A DNA stretch of 64,000 bases from Locusta migratoria (taxonomy: Eukaryota > Arthropoda > Insecta > Orthoptera > Acrididae). The notes under the pieces are model-generated. The model ran no database searches, was not told the DNA's origin, and saw only the letters and a list, made by a program, of their open reading frames with translations. Positions 23,944-34,909 of the stretch are shown piece by piece (the first letter of the stretch is position 1; each line of letters begins with the position of its first letter). The translations under genes were made by a program, and so were the position numbers. The stretch lies in the NCBI GenBank assembly GCA_026315105.1, contig CM048745.1, positions 743,501,006 through 743,565,005 on the forward strand, written 5' to 3'.

Positions 23944-25360
23944 GCGTTCTCCACGGTCAGGCCAGAAATCGGGGAGTGGATCTTTATGCTGGATAAATGG
24001 CGTAGGCCACCCCAGACAGTCAAGAAGGGAGTAAAACGGTTAAAAGAACTGGTAAAAGCAGTCCAGCAAGCTTTTTTGCTGTCGTTTATAACACAAAGAC
24101 ATTGCGCTCGCAGTCGTTTATAATTGATACTATTCTCCAATGGTGGGTGACGGCGGAAGGTGCGTAAAGCACGTAGCTGGGCTCTAGAGCGTTGCGGCAT
24201 GCTGCATTACACCAAGGGACCGGGTCGCGACGTGGAGAAGACGCTGTACGAGGTATGGAATGTTCGGCAGCGGTAAGAATAACCTCTGTGAGGTATTCGA
24301 CCTGACTGTCACAGCTGGAAAAATTCTGATCGTGAAAAACAGCCATGGAAAAATAAAGCCCCCAGTTGGCTTTAGAGATGTTCTAACTGGTGGGACGAGG
24401 AGATGGGGTATGATGCAGAAGGTGGATTACACAAGGGAAACTTGTCAGAAAGTGCATACGACTCAAACCAATCGGCAAGCTGAGGAGTGCATACCGCGAG
24501 GCCTATATGGGAATAAGTATGTGTTGTGTCAGAAAGGAAGATCGGTGCACTGGTGTTGAGGCAGACAAGATTGAGGTGTTGGAAAAGGTCCACCAAAAGG
24601 GAGCCTCTCGGACAAGGTGCTGGAGAGTGCTGGAGAGCCCCATAGGGGGTGGTGGGCATTAAAGTCGCCTACCAACACAAAAGGTGAAGGGAGCTGGTCA
24701 ATGAGGTGTAGCACATCTGCCCTAGTAAGGGCGGATGACGATGGCAAATAGATTATTACACAGAGAAAAGGTGGATAGAGTGATGCGGACAGCAACTGCC
24801 TGTAGCTGAGTATGCAATGAAATGGGATGGTAATAGACATTGTCCCGAATGAGCATTAGAACCACTCCATGGACTGGGGTACCTTCCACTGGTGTCAGGT
24901 CGAAACGCAGAGAGGTGTAGTGGGGGAAGTCTGCATGATCACATGGACGTAACTTAGTTTCTTGGAGACAAACTAGAAGCGGGCAGTGCAATCGAAGGAG
25001 TAGTTTTAATTCCTCCCGATTGGAACGAATGCTGCAAATATTCCATTGAAGGAGCGCCATGATAAAAAATGAGAGAAGAAAAGAGGATAAAAAGTAACAA
25101 GCAGGCGGGGTCACCTCGACGGTCACTGAGGACCGGAATTCGAGGCAGCACTACTATCGCAATCTAGAGGCAGAGAATCGTGTTCCATGGGTTCAACTGA
25201 CGCATCTGCGACCTTATCGAGTTGATCAGGAGGGGCAGCTTCTGCCGCCGATAAAATGCCGGTTGACCGGCTAACAGTAGTGCGTCCTGGCGAGACAGAA
25301 GATGATCAGGGCCGACTAATGTCGGGCGGCGTGATGGATGAGTTGAGGTTGAATGTGCTG
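23944..25360 (-). pseudogene. Family-2 LINE APE endonuclease region (5' piece)
   Basis: ORF2 starts at 25060 (MALLQWNICSIRSNREELK), with LVCLQETKLRP and FVLVGDFNAHHPLWGS (about 24650-24700), then RALRTFRRHPPLENSINYKR and WGGLRHLSS up to LTVENA at the insertion point. Two or three frameshifts (for example near 24790 and 24200-24370) break it. 25061-25360 corresponds to the end of ORF1 and the spacer. Confidence 0.85.
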
Positions 25361-25965
25361 AATTTTTTATATTTTTCTAAAATCCCCAACTTTGTACTTT
25401 AATTATTAAAGTATTGGAAAGTGATACCTAAACAAAACTATTTTTGAGAATCTTGTATTGTTAGGTTACCACATACCAAGTTTCATGTTCACCATAGCTT
25501 TAGTCCCCAAGATATAGGACGCCGAACTTTGAAGTTATTTTGGGCACCTATTTTTTTGAGCTGTATATGGCAGGTAAAATTATTTTCATAATTATACACA
25601 AGAGGATGCATACAATTGTAGAAGATGGCTAAATGTTATTTCTTTTAACAAAATATTGATCAAGTTATAACATCTCAAAGACGTGAGAAATTCACGCTTG
25701 TTCTGTGCAAAGTCGCACATGGTATCAAACAACAGACTATATCTTGGCCCCTATTGCTTTGACGAGCCCTAAAGTTTACTAATGTTCATTGGAGACGTGT
25801 GAATGTTCACATAAAATTTTAACAAACTCCACAATGGTCGAGCAGGAAGTACTAGGCGAGTTGACATGGAGTGCCTCAACTTTACCTTAGTAGCTATGGA
25901 CACGCTTAAAGACATTCAATAATCTGATCAAACTGTGACCACATTTCTTCCTTTGCACTAAAAAA
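25361..25965. other. No gene recognised
   Basis: AT-rich DNA between two LINE pieces. No frame or terminal repeat recognised. Confidence 0.4.
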
Positions 25966-27472
25966 TAACGGGAAAGATGGAAGGAATATATACAAAGCCT
26001 ATACAAAGGAAATGAACTTTAAGCTAGTAATACAGAAATGGCAGAGAAAGTATAGGAAGATGAGATAGGATATACAAGACTGCGAGAAGAATTTGACAGG
26101 GCACTGAAAGATTTTAGTAAAACCAAGGCCCCTGGAGTAGATGACATTCCGTCTGAACTGCTGATATTAGTAGGAGAGCCAGTATAGGAACAAAATGTTC
26201 CACCTGGTATCCACGAAGTATGAGATGAGAATACCACCTGTCTTGTAGAAGGATATAGTTATTCCAATTCCAAAGAAAGCAAGTGCAGACATATGAAAAT
26301 TATTAAACTGATAGTTCTGTAAGTCATGACTGCAAAATACTAACAACTTATTTATAGGCGAATGGAAAAAATGGTGGAATCCACCTTGGGGAAGATCACA
26401 ATACTCACATTACGACCTATCTTAGAAGATAGGTTCGGGAAAGGGAAAACTACGTTTTTAGCATTTGTATATCTGGAGAAAGCTTTTGACAATGTTGACT
26501 GGAATACTCCATTTCAATTTCTGAAGGTAGTAGGGATAAAATATAGGAAGTGAAGAGTTATATTCAACTTTTACAAAAACAAGACAGCCGTTATTAGAGG
26601 CAAAGGGCACAAAAGGGATGCAGTGGTTGGGAAGGGAGTAAGATTGGGTTGTAGCCTCTCCCCAATGTTGTTGAATCTGTACAGCAAGCAAGCTGTGACG
26701 GAATGCCAGGAGAAATTTGGAGAAGGAATTAAAATTCAGGGAGAAGAAATAAAAACTTTGCGGTTCGCTAATGACATCTTTCGGTCAGAGACAGCAAAGG
26801 ACCTGGAAGATCAACTGAATGGAATGGACAGTGTCGTGAAAGGAAGATATAAGATGAATATTAACGAGAGTAAAACGAGGTTAATGGAATGTTATGTCAG
26901 AAAATCAAGCGATGCTGAAGGAATTAGATTAGGTTATGAGACAATAAATCTAGTAGATGAGTTTTGTTATTTGGGGAGCAAAGTAACTCTTTTGGATGAA
27001 GTAAAGAAGATATAAAATGCAGAATGGCAACGGTAAGGAAAGCGTTTCTGAAGAAGTGAAATTTGGTGACATCCAACATTACTTTAAATGTGACGAGGTA
27101 ATTTCTGAGTGAAATATGGACAATAAGGAGTTCTGACAAAACCATCATAGAATGATTAAGATTAGATGAGTGAATCACATAATGAGGATGTGCTCAAAAT
27201 GGAAAGAAAAAGAGTTTCTGGCATATCTGGACTAAGAGAAGGAATAGGTTGGTGGGACACATTCTGAGACATCAAGGAATCGTCAACTTAGCATTAGAAG
27301 GAAGTATGTGGGGTAAAAATCTTAGACGGAGACCAAGAGATGAATACAGTAAGCAGACTCAAAAGGATGTAGGTTTCCATTCGTATTCTCAGGTGAAGAA
27401 GCTTGCACAGGACAGGATAGTGTGGGAGAGCTGTATCAAACCAGTCTGTGGACTTAAGACCAAAACAACACA
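25966..27472 (+). pseudogene. RTE LINE, 5'-truncated and degenerate
   Basis: Plus-strand relic of the RTE family. Recognisable blocks are REEFDRALKDFSKTKAPGVD (about 26080), AFVYLEKAFDNVDW (about 26460), GVRLGCSLSPMLLNLY (26635), FANDIFRSETAKDLEDQ (26766, with the FADD box eroded to FAND) and GHILRHQGIVNLALEGSMWG (27255). The 3' end reads cttaagaccaaaacaac. Many stops and frame changes show it is older than the copies at 1941 and 29681. Confidence 0.88.
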
Positions 27473-28623
27473 TGCTGTCAGTGCCATTCAGGCAGTACAG
27501 TAGAGTCCTGACAACTCTGTCTAATGTGGACCGAAGGCTGGCAGAGTTTGTGAAAATGCCGAGTTATCGGGAACGGTGTTAAAAAAGAATAGGTGGGGTT
27601 TTTTGTTATAAAACACTTTCTATTGTTACTTCAGAATACAATACAAATAATGGAATACAGTACCATGAAATAAATTTAAGACAACATCTTATAAATGATA
27701 TTCGTTACTTACACTTGCATGGACTTCACAAAACGCGGTTAAGAAAAGACAAAGGCTGTAGGCAGACTGAGTGTCAGAGCATGTGGCCCCGTCACATGAG
27801 TGTTATTGTCATCTGCTGTAAAAAAGTTCATTATTTGTGCATTAACCTAAGCTGATTTTAAAAGGCACTGTAAAACGAATGCATTTCCGAAGTTTTGATG
27901 ACAACTGGTTTTAGTACGAAAACGCATCTACATAGTGCAGTAATGAGACTCAAAGGATTCTTAAATAGAGTGTAGGTGGCACAAGAAAAGATGATGTCTT
28001 GGCCAATACATTGTAAAGCCCGTAACTGCTATATGCTCCGATTTCACTTGTATCCTGCATTATGCGAGCACAGAATAATTCCAGGGGGTGTGCCAAGGTG
28101 TGGACGCCTTATCCGGACTGCCGGGTTACCTAGTGCCAAGTTTTTGGAACTCGGCTGTATTATGAAAACATAACCCACTATCTTATACTCAGCCAGGTTT
28201 GACAGAGCATTGCACTCTTTCCTACAAGCAAGAGCGATTAAAATTAAGTACACAAGTTCACAGTAGGTACAAATTTCATTATTTTGGATATTTTGAATCG
28301 TGTGAAGCTACTAACCTAGTAGGCTAGTTGATACTATGTGATACATATTTGATATTTGTGTGCTAGGCCCTACATGTTGGAGAATAAAGTTTACCGTATC
28401 GTCACATGTGTAAAACAATACATCAATTTATATATTATGATCAGGGATGTCTTTAGATTTAGAAAGAAAATCAAGAGTCCAAAACATCAAATGCAGCTAA
28501 CCCAGTTCCATACCAATCACAATACATCTTAAATATTGTAAATTGCTGTCTCGCCAAAATGTGCAGAATTATGTCAATGTAAGTAGTGTGTCCATGATAC
28601 TCCATCACACTAGTTTTACATAC
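27473..28623. other. Intron candidate; no gene recognised
   Basis: Downstream (minus strand) of the 28624-28742 exon. The 27495-27600 segment has words resembling the ends of pogo-type MITEs (cagtagagtcctgac), but I could not find the second end. Confidence 0.4.
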
Positions 28624-28742
28624 CTGGTTACCCTCTTGGTTAGGCGCTTTAAATATTGTCTTCAGAGCTTGATTATCAACTGCTACATTATTATGAGATT
28701 TTGTAGCATGAGTTTGTACTAATTTAATCACTTGGGGCTGAC
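28624..28742 (-). CDS. Internal exon of an unidentified host gene
   Basis: A 119-nt minus-strand exon. The acceptor has a strong pyrimidine tract, GATTTTTTTTCTCGTTATAG, at 28743-28762. The donor is CAG followed by GTATGTAAAA at 28623 and below. After two bases completing a codon begun upstream it reads QPQVIKLVQTHATKS, HNNVAVDNQALKTIF and KAPNQEGNQ, ending at phase 0. The exon at 13507-13582 starts at phase 0, so the pair fits one gene with an intron of about 15 kb holding the LINE nest, an RTE relic, a SINE and a TG microsatellite. The family is not recognised; polar, Gln-rich composition suggests a nuclear protein only weakly. Confidence 0.65.
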
Positions 28743-29448
28743 CTATAACGAGAAAAAAAATCATTAACACAATGTCAAATTGGTTTTGATATTAAAATTA
28801 ACTGTTCTCATTAGCATAAACGTAATTTGGATTTAACAACCATAGTCTGATTAATTCTTAATTGACATTTTTACACAAATGCACTAATCCTACAATCTCC
28901 TACCCCCCCCCTTTTTTAGGGGGGGGGTGATACTACTAAGCTCACAAGCACCCGTCAAAAACGTATTGAGTGCAAGGACTAAGCACTGGCGGAGTTAAAT
29001 TACTTTCACCATGTTGGTATGATAGAAGAAGGAAAAGGAGAAAAAAAAAAGATCAATAGAGTGCAGGTTATTACCTGAAGCATCAGAAAACTCGGATTGA
29101 AAACTTAAATTTTGATGGAAATAAAAGGTGGTATATAGTCAAGGACTGGGAACAGCGGCCACCTTTGGGGGGCAAGATCCCCACATAGTAAGTGACAGTG
29201 TCTGAAATAACAGTGTCCTACATGCAATCAGTCTAGAATGAGTAACATGGCCAGACAATAGGAAGAGTCTTGATGTCTCAGTTTGTTCCTTTGAGTGGAA
29301 GAGCATTGTTCCACATTGGCAAAAGTGGCAATTTGCATGTGACATTGATAACTTAAACAAGAAGCTTTAATCAGCATTCTAAGTCCAAATAAAAATTGAA
29401 GAAGAAAGAGACAAATATGTCAAGTGTTCTGGCACATATGTAACCTTA
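28743..29448. other. Intron candidate; no gene recognised
   Basis: Upstream (minus strand) of the 28624-28742 exon. Contains a C-run/G-run pair (28903-28927) able to pair with itself and otherwise nothing that I can name. Confidence 0.4.
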
Positions 29449-29456
29449 TTAAATTT

Positions 29457-31469
29457 GGCTGAAGTGCAGTTTACGAGTCCGCGAGTGGCGTTTTATATGC
29501 CGGAGCCAATCCTGCAGTCGCGTTCGCGCAGCGAATAACAAATAGCTTTCTCTTTATGGTGGTTTGTAAACAAATCGGCGTAGTGGATGTAAAGATCTTT
29601 AGATCAACATATTGCATTGCAATAAATGTGGGATTTATATTTACGTTCTGTAATGGAGATTGAGCATACTGGCTGTACTGTTGTTGTTGTGGTCTTCAGT
29701 CCGGAGACTGGTTTGATGCAGCTCTCCACAATACCCTATCCTGAGCAAGCCTCTTCATCTCCACATAAGAACGGCAACCTACATCAGTCTGAATCTGCTT
29801 AATATATCCATCTCTTGGTCTTCCTCTGCGGTTTTTACCCCACACACTTCCCTCCAACGCTAAATTCACAATTCCTTGATGCCTAAGAATGTGTCCGACC
29901 AATCGATCCCTTCTTTTAGTCAAGGTATGCCAGAAATTTCTTTTCTCCCCAATTGTGTTCATTACCTCCTCATTAGTTACGCGATCCACCCACCTAATAT
30001 TCAGCATTCTTCTGTAGCACCATATTTCAAAAGCCTCAATCCTCTTCCTGTCCGCACCGTTTATTGTCCATGTCTCACTCCCATACAAGGCCACACTCCA
30101 TACAAATGCCTTCAGAAAGGACTTCCTTAGGCTTAAATCAATATTCGATGTTAACAAATTTCTCTTTTTCAAGAACGCTTTTCTACCCATTGCCATTCTG
30201 CATTTTACATACTCTGTACTGCGACCATCATTTGTTATTTTACTGCCCAAGTAACAAAATTCATCTACATCCTTTATTGCTTCGTTATCCAATCTAATTC
30301 CTTGAGCATCACCTGATTTTCTTACACTGCACTCCATTACCCTAGTTTTACTCTTGTTAATCTTCATCTTATATGCACCTTTCAACACACTGTCCATTCC
30401 GTTTAACTGCTCTTCCAGGTCCTTTGCTGTCTCTGACAGAATTACTATGTCGTCGGCAAAACGCAATGTTTTTAATTCTTCCCCCTGAACTTTAATTCCT
30501 TCACCAAATTTCTCCTTGCTTTCCTTTATAGCTTGCTCAATGTACAAATTGAATAACATTGGAGAAAGGCTACAACCCTGTCTTACTCCCTTCCCAACCA
30601 CTGCATCCCTTTCATGCCCTTCAACTCTGACAACCGCTGTCTGGTTTTTGTACAAGTTGTAAATAACCTTACACTCCCTATATTTTACTCCTGCTTGCTT
30701 CAGAACTTGAAAGAGTTTATTCCAATCAACATTGTCAAAAGCCTTCTCCAAATCTACAAAAGATAGAAATGTAGGTTTGCCTTTTCTTAATCTATGTAGT
30801 CAAAATTATTTTCACCAGAGATTTTAGTTGTGATGATTGCATGACTTTCGCAGCCTTTACGAGCGCAATTACTTATACTGAGCAGTTCTGAGCCAGATAT
30901 TCAGGCGCTACTATGAGACAAAAATTCTTGTGTAACCTATGCACATAACCTTAAGGCTGCACTGGCCTGTTTTTGAAGTTATCAATAGTGTGTTAAAGAG
31001 TAGTCTTAAAGTGTGTTGGAAACATCCTTTCAATTAAAAACGTGATCTGTAGCGTAGCCTTTAGATGGTTAGGTATAGGTTAAACAAGAATTTTTTTTAG
31101 TATGTGAGGGCGCGTAGTGCCCGAATCTCCGGTTCAGAACCAGAACTTCGAGATACACGCATTCCTCCAAATTAACCACCATCTGTATTTTTCTTAGGGA
31201 AGTGAACACTAATTTTAATAATGTTCATTATTCACATATTGCAATTCACTGGAAAAAAAATAGTTGTATTACTTGAAAACACTTAATTGAATTTACACTG
31301 CAATCAATTTACACTTTAAATCTGAACGGAAAAGCATGTGAAGAAAGGCCAAATTCACAACACATGAAATGCGGAATCTGATTGTCCGCCTTCACCAGCG
31401 TCGTTCATCGCGCCGTTACTAACGTCTATGCTTGAACGACAACTCATGGACTCAAACTGCACTTTTACC
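29457..31469 (+). mobile_element. TIR element A (about 0.9 kb) split by an RTE, 8-bp target duplication
   Basis: Starts GGCTGAAGTGCAGTTT and ends (read from the other strand) GGTAAAAGTGCAGTTT. It is flanked by 8-bp copies of ttaaattt (29449-29456 and 31470-31477). Removing the RTE at 29681-30794 leaves about 0.9 kb, matching element B in reverse orientation along its whole length. No transposase frame is visible, so it is non-autonomous. An 8-bp duplication fits hAT, P or Merlin-type transposases; the GG start does not decide between them. Confidence 0.85.
29681..30794 (-). pseudogene. RTE LINE, 5'-truncated, RT C-terminal half open
   Basis: A minus-strand RTE fragment inside element A. The frame 30751-29696 (351 aa from MEKAFDNVDW) is uninterrupted through the GVRQGCSLSPMLFNLYIEQ block and the catalytic FADDIVILSET to the C-terminus VLWRAASNQSPD. 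The 3' tail is a short GTT run (29681-29689). The break points, found by alignment with element B, are after ggctgtactg at 29680 and before gtagtcaaaatt at 30795. No clear target duplication is visible. Endonuclease and N-terminal RT are missing, so it cannot move by itself. Confidence 0.9.
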
Positions 31470-31477
31470 TTAAATTT

Positions 31478-32479
31478 TTTGCAATTCCCGTGTCTCCACT
31501 GTCAGTGATCAGTCAAAATGGTTTGGTAAAAGACATTGAATCCAAAAAGCACATAAAGAAATTAAAACAACAGCACCAAACCTATTGATTAGTGAGTAAG
31601 AAGACTGCAGCAACATGTGCACCACTTGCAGACAGTACTGTTTGACAGGGGACACAGCCTTGAGTTCACCAGCAAAAAACAAACAATATACATTACTGCA
31701 CCAGATTGGCATACAATTTATAGTCAAGTATATGCCACAACATCTAGTTTTTATTATTGTAGCCTACTGCAATTAGCTTTTTTATTAATGACACTGCACC
31801 AAGTTAATTATATGTATAGACAGACTAGTAGTGCAGAGTATTATGATCCCACCTAAGCCAAGAATAACATTATACCATTAGAATCTATTAGTTGTTGTAC
31901 AAGTGGTTTATGCAAACCATCCTAGAAAGAATGAATTTGCTATAGGCCTACTTTAAGGAATCACAAGCTTCAGAATGCAAAATATTTACTTCCACCTTCT
32001 GCAACGACTATTTTGCTTTGTATTAATTGATTGTGGGTTCTGTCGACCAGTGATATCCCCTGAAAATTAGACTGAAAACTGTAATTTTCAAGAACCCTTG
32101 CAATCTGACTAGCTCGGCCTGAAACGATATAGGCCTATATCAAAAGTACAACTCTAAATCAATGATGGCATTGGCATGTGAGGTGTCAAAAGAGAAATGT
32201 ATAATTTCTTCCTGGTGACCATCAGAGTAAATCTCATTGACCCAAATGTCACTGACATTAGTCACTGACTGTAGTGGCCTACATATTTACGTACGGTAAT
32301 AACATATTTGGAAATCTAGACACTTTCGTAGAAAACTGTTGGATGTTTCCGATGATGTACATAATGGAATTTGAGATAAGCGTTACTGCTGTAGAATATC
32401 TTCAAAGAAGTACATCAAGTATCATCACTTATTGGGTGCGACAGTACTGTAAGTAATAGACACTGAGTACAATTCATTT
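31478..32479. other. No gene recognised
   Basis: AT-rich DNA. A plus-strand frame ending at a CT|GTAAGTAA-type donor (about 32448) could be an exon, but I found no convincing acceptor. Confidence 0.4.
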
Positions 32480-32552
32480 ATCAATAGTTTTCTTAACATT
32501 TAAAATGCTTTGCAACCAAAGCAATGTAACGGGAAAAACTTTCACATCCATG
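32480..32552 (+). repeat. Left arm of a diverged inverted repeat
   Basis: The stretch around tttgcaaccaaagc and aactttcacatccatgta is the reverse complement, with mismatches and small gaps, of 34473-34545 (tacatggatgtgaaaatttt ... ggttgca). The pogo-like element sits between the arms, so it may have landed in a foldback element. Confidence 0.6.
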
Positions 32553-33031
32553 TACTTAGTGGTTCTTTATGTACTTCCGAGGATCATAGAGAAGTAGGCC
32601 TAGGGTCAAGTGGGGTAACAATGAGACAGCAAAAAAATGGAGTAATTATGAGACAGCACAAAATTTCAGGGTAATATTTGCATAAAATAAGATTTTATAA
32701 TTAAGAAATGTGTCTTCACATGTCTACTTTACATAGCAATTACCACTGAACAAATATGGTACAAATACAAGGAAAGAAAAATTTTCTCCCTACACCGCTG
32801 CCCTTTTCGCCTCAAAAATTTTTTTTCTCTCTCCAAAACTTTTAATGCTACTCCACAAATGGATCCTCGAGAATAATAGCAAAGCTATAATTTAAAGCAG
32901 GGATATTCACTGATTCAAATGATGCAATAAAAAATTCCTTGTGACATTTTAAGGCATAGAAATAGCTGTTGAAACTTTTGGGGTAAATATGAGACAGCAA
33001 GTGGGGAAATTATGAGTCACCACAGTGAACA

Positions 33032-33235
33032 AAATGTTCAAATGTTTGTATAGCTTATGGGACTTAACTACGGGGTCATAAGTCCCTAAACTTACAAACT
33101 ACTTATGAACTTGCTAATACTAAGGGCGGCACAAATATCCATGCCCGAAGGGGGATTCGAACCCCCGACCGTATTGGTAGTGTAGAACGTAATTTGGCGG
33201 GCCGTAGTCCGCTCGGCCACCGCAGACGACACACA
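33032..33235 (-). mobile_element. tRNA-derived SINE inside the pogo-like element
   Basis: Flanked by 10-bp copies of acagtgaaca (33022-33031 and 33236-33245). On the minus strand it begins with a tRNA-like head: TGGCCGAGCGG (A box), then GGGGGTTCGAATCCCCCTT (B box, a perfect T arm). The body contains the complement of tatgggacttaacta and gtccctaaacttaca and ends in CATTT. The same family occurs at 45828-46000. Confidence 0.9.
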
Positions 33236-33404
33236 ACAGTGAACACATTTTATACAAATATGCCAAAGGAAGCTGAAGAAGTAAGTGACCAAGTTACTGC
33301 TCCTGAAATGCCATCAACTTCAAAAGCAGATCCTGCTGTAGGGGGGTAATTTTGAGTCTCTGCTTCTACACTAGTGTGACCAATGCAAAAAGGAAAAAAT
33401 CTAT

Positions 33405-33937
33405 GTCCATGCCAGAATGATTACTTCTGAAGAATATAAGAATCACATTGAGAAGGTAAATGCTCTTCAGGATAAAAAGAAAACACCAGTTTTTTTTCTT
33501 CACGAAAGAAAGATTCCAAAGAAATCTGGAGTTACTGAAGATTACGAGGTGGAGGAAGAACAGTGGATAGAGAATGATAAGAGTATTTGATGTCGACATT
33601 ATCGGAAAACAAGAAGACAAATTTATACAAATAGAAAACTTGCAGTCATATAGCTGTGGTGATTATGTTCTGGTATGCTTCAAGGGTGGAAAAAAGGCAA
33701 ACTGATAATTATTGATACTTTTGTGTGATTCAAAATATTTTTGTCAATGAAGTAGTAGAAGTGACGGTAATGAGAAGTGTTGATGCACAAAAGGATACTT
33801 TTAAAATGAAAGAAAATGATGTGTCAATTGTGAACATGAAGGATACTCTAGGCAAGGTACCTGTACCAAAAATTACTCAGGCCGGTGATAGGCTGAAGTA
33901 CACATTTATGAAGCCTGTTGATGTGTATGAGCTGTAG
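33405..33937 (+). pseudogene. C-terminal remnant of a pogo-like transposase
   Basis: In shifting frames: FLHERKIPKKSGVTEDYEV, then SYSCGDYVLVCFKGGKK, then the frame 33725-33937 with VEVTVMRSVDAQKDTFKM, KENDVSIVNMKDTLGKVPVP and a terminal YEL. This order (GDYVLVxFKGKK ... F.F...DVS.V...DI...P.P) is the C-terminal tail of many pogo/Tigger-type transposases. The DNA-binding and DDE parts are absent. Non-functional. Confidence 0.6.
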
Positions 33938-34472
33938 GTGTAGATACACTTTCTCCATTTTATATTGTTTGTATATGCCATAACTCCGGAGGTATCACAA
34001 TTCTTTTTTGTATAGTTTAACAACATTTATTTTAGCAAGAATAGATTTGATTCAATTGTGGTTGTGTAACGAAGTCCAAATTATTGTGTTAAAGAACCAT
34101 CACACTGGAAGTTGTTTTTTCCCTGATAGATGTAACCTTAAAGAACAGACCCTGGTCTGTCTCATGGTTACCTTCCCATCCTTCTCCTCCTCAAACTACA
34201 ACAGATATATGCCTGTCTTATAATTACCCCACAGCTGTCTCATCATTACCCCACATACTGGGTAACTATGAGACACGTATTTCAATTTTTCATGCTTTTC
34301 CCCTTAAATGCACACTGAAAACAATGTTGACATTGAAAAGGCATTGCCTTCTGTGTGATAATAATGCATTTTTCAGAAAATATAATTCACTGTGTAAAAA
34401 TCTATAGCAAAAGATTTAAAATTGGTCTCATCGTTACCCCACTTGACCCTACATTCAGAATCTGTCACTACA

Positions 34473-34545
34473 TGGATGTGAAAATTTTCCTTTTCCTTTA
34501 ACAAAGCATTGGTTGCAACGTCTTTTAAATGGTATAAACATAATA
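34473..34545 (-). repeat. Right arm of the diverged inverted repeat
   Basis: Partner of 32480-32552. Confidence 0.6.
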
Positions 34546-34909
34546 ATAATAAAAACTAACTCCATCATTCATGAAAACAGAAACCAATAAAATATGTTCC
34601 TGTGACTATGAACAAAACACTTCATAAGCCGAGCATCAATAGGTACATAATCGATTTACAGTTGCACATTCGATACATATCATTTCATGTCTAGCTAATT
34701 TTAGTGCAAGCATTCTTGGAAATGACATTCGAAACAAAGAAACTTCGGAGCAGACTAAAGTTTAACTTTGGTTGGAAGGTAACAACGCAGGCGATAAGTG
34801 GCAACGCTAACAAATGTGAAAAACCGGTAAAAGTGCAGTTTATGAGTCCACGAGTTGTGGTTCATGCGTAGATGTTGATAATGACGCGATGAATGACGCA
34901 GGTGAAGGC

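Larger units (their letters stand above)
17190..25360 (-). mobile_element. I-like LINE (family 2, copy 1), split by another LINE
   Basis: A minus-strand LINE whose 5' part is 25360-23944 and 3' part 17856-17190. The two halves are separated by the LINE at 17857-23943. The split lies inside a LTVENAV-type sequence, and the family copy at 60599-64000 is continuous there. It is truncated at both ends: the 5' end falls in the region between ORF1 and ORF2, and the 3' end stops abruptly near 17190 after the FFDLEKA block, which is unusual for a LINE and suggests a later deletion. Further copies lie at 51521-53880 and 60599-64000. Confidence 0.85.
32603..34449 (+). mobile_element. Pogo-like (Tc1/mariner superfamily) DNA transposon, internally deleted
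   Basis: Terminal inverted repeats GGGTCAAGTGGGGTAACAAT (32603) and, at 34425-34449, the complement of GGGTCAAGTGGGGTAACGAT. A TA dinucleotide on each side (32601-32602, 34450-34451) fits TA target duplication. The motif GGGGTAAnnATGAGAC recurs several times internally (near 32638, 32990, 34212-34275). The interior keeps only the transposase C-terminus, and a SINE is inserted at 33032-33235. Confidence 0.8.

Noticed and set aside
27495..27600. Pogo-type MITE end
   Set aside because: Only one possible end was seen, with no matching inverted end or TA duplication.
28903..28927. C-run/G-run palindrome as a regulatory hairpin
   Set aside because: Short homopolymer runs are common here (10189, 18153, 43326); nothing links this one to a gene.
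32274..32456. Plus-strand exon ending at a GTAAGTAA donor
   Set aside because: No convincing acceptor or conserved peptide. A single donor-like site is expected by chance.
33110..33235. A tRNA-Ser/Leu-like gene on the minus strand
   Set aside because: The T arm is perfect, but the sequence continues into a SINE body and is flanked by a 10-bp duplication.
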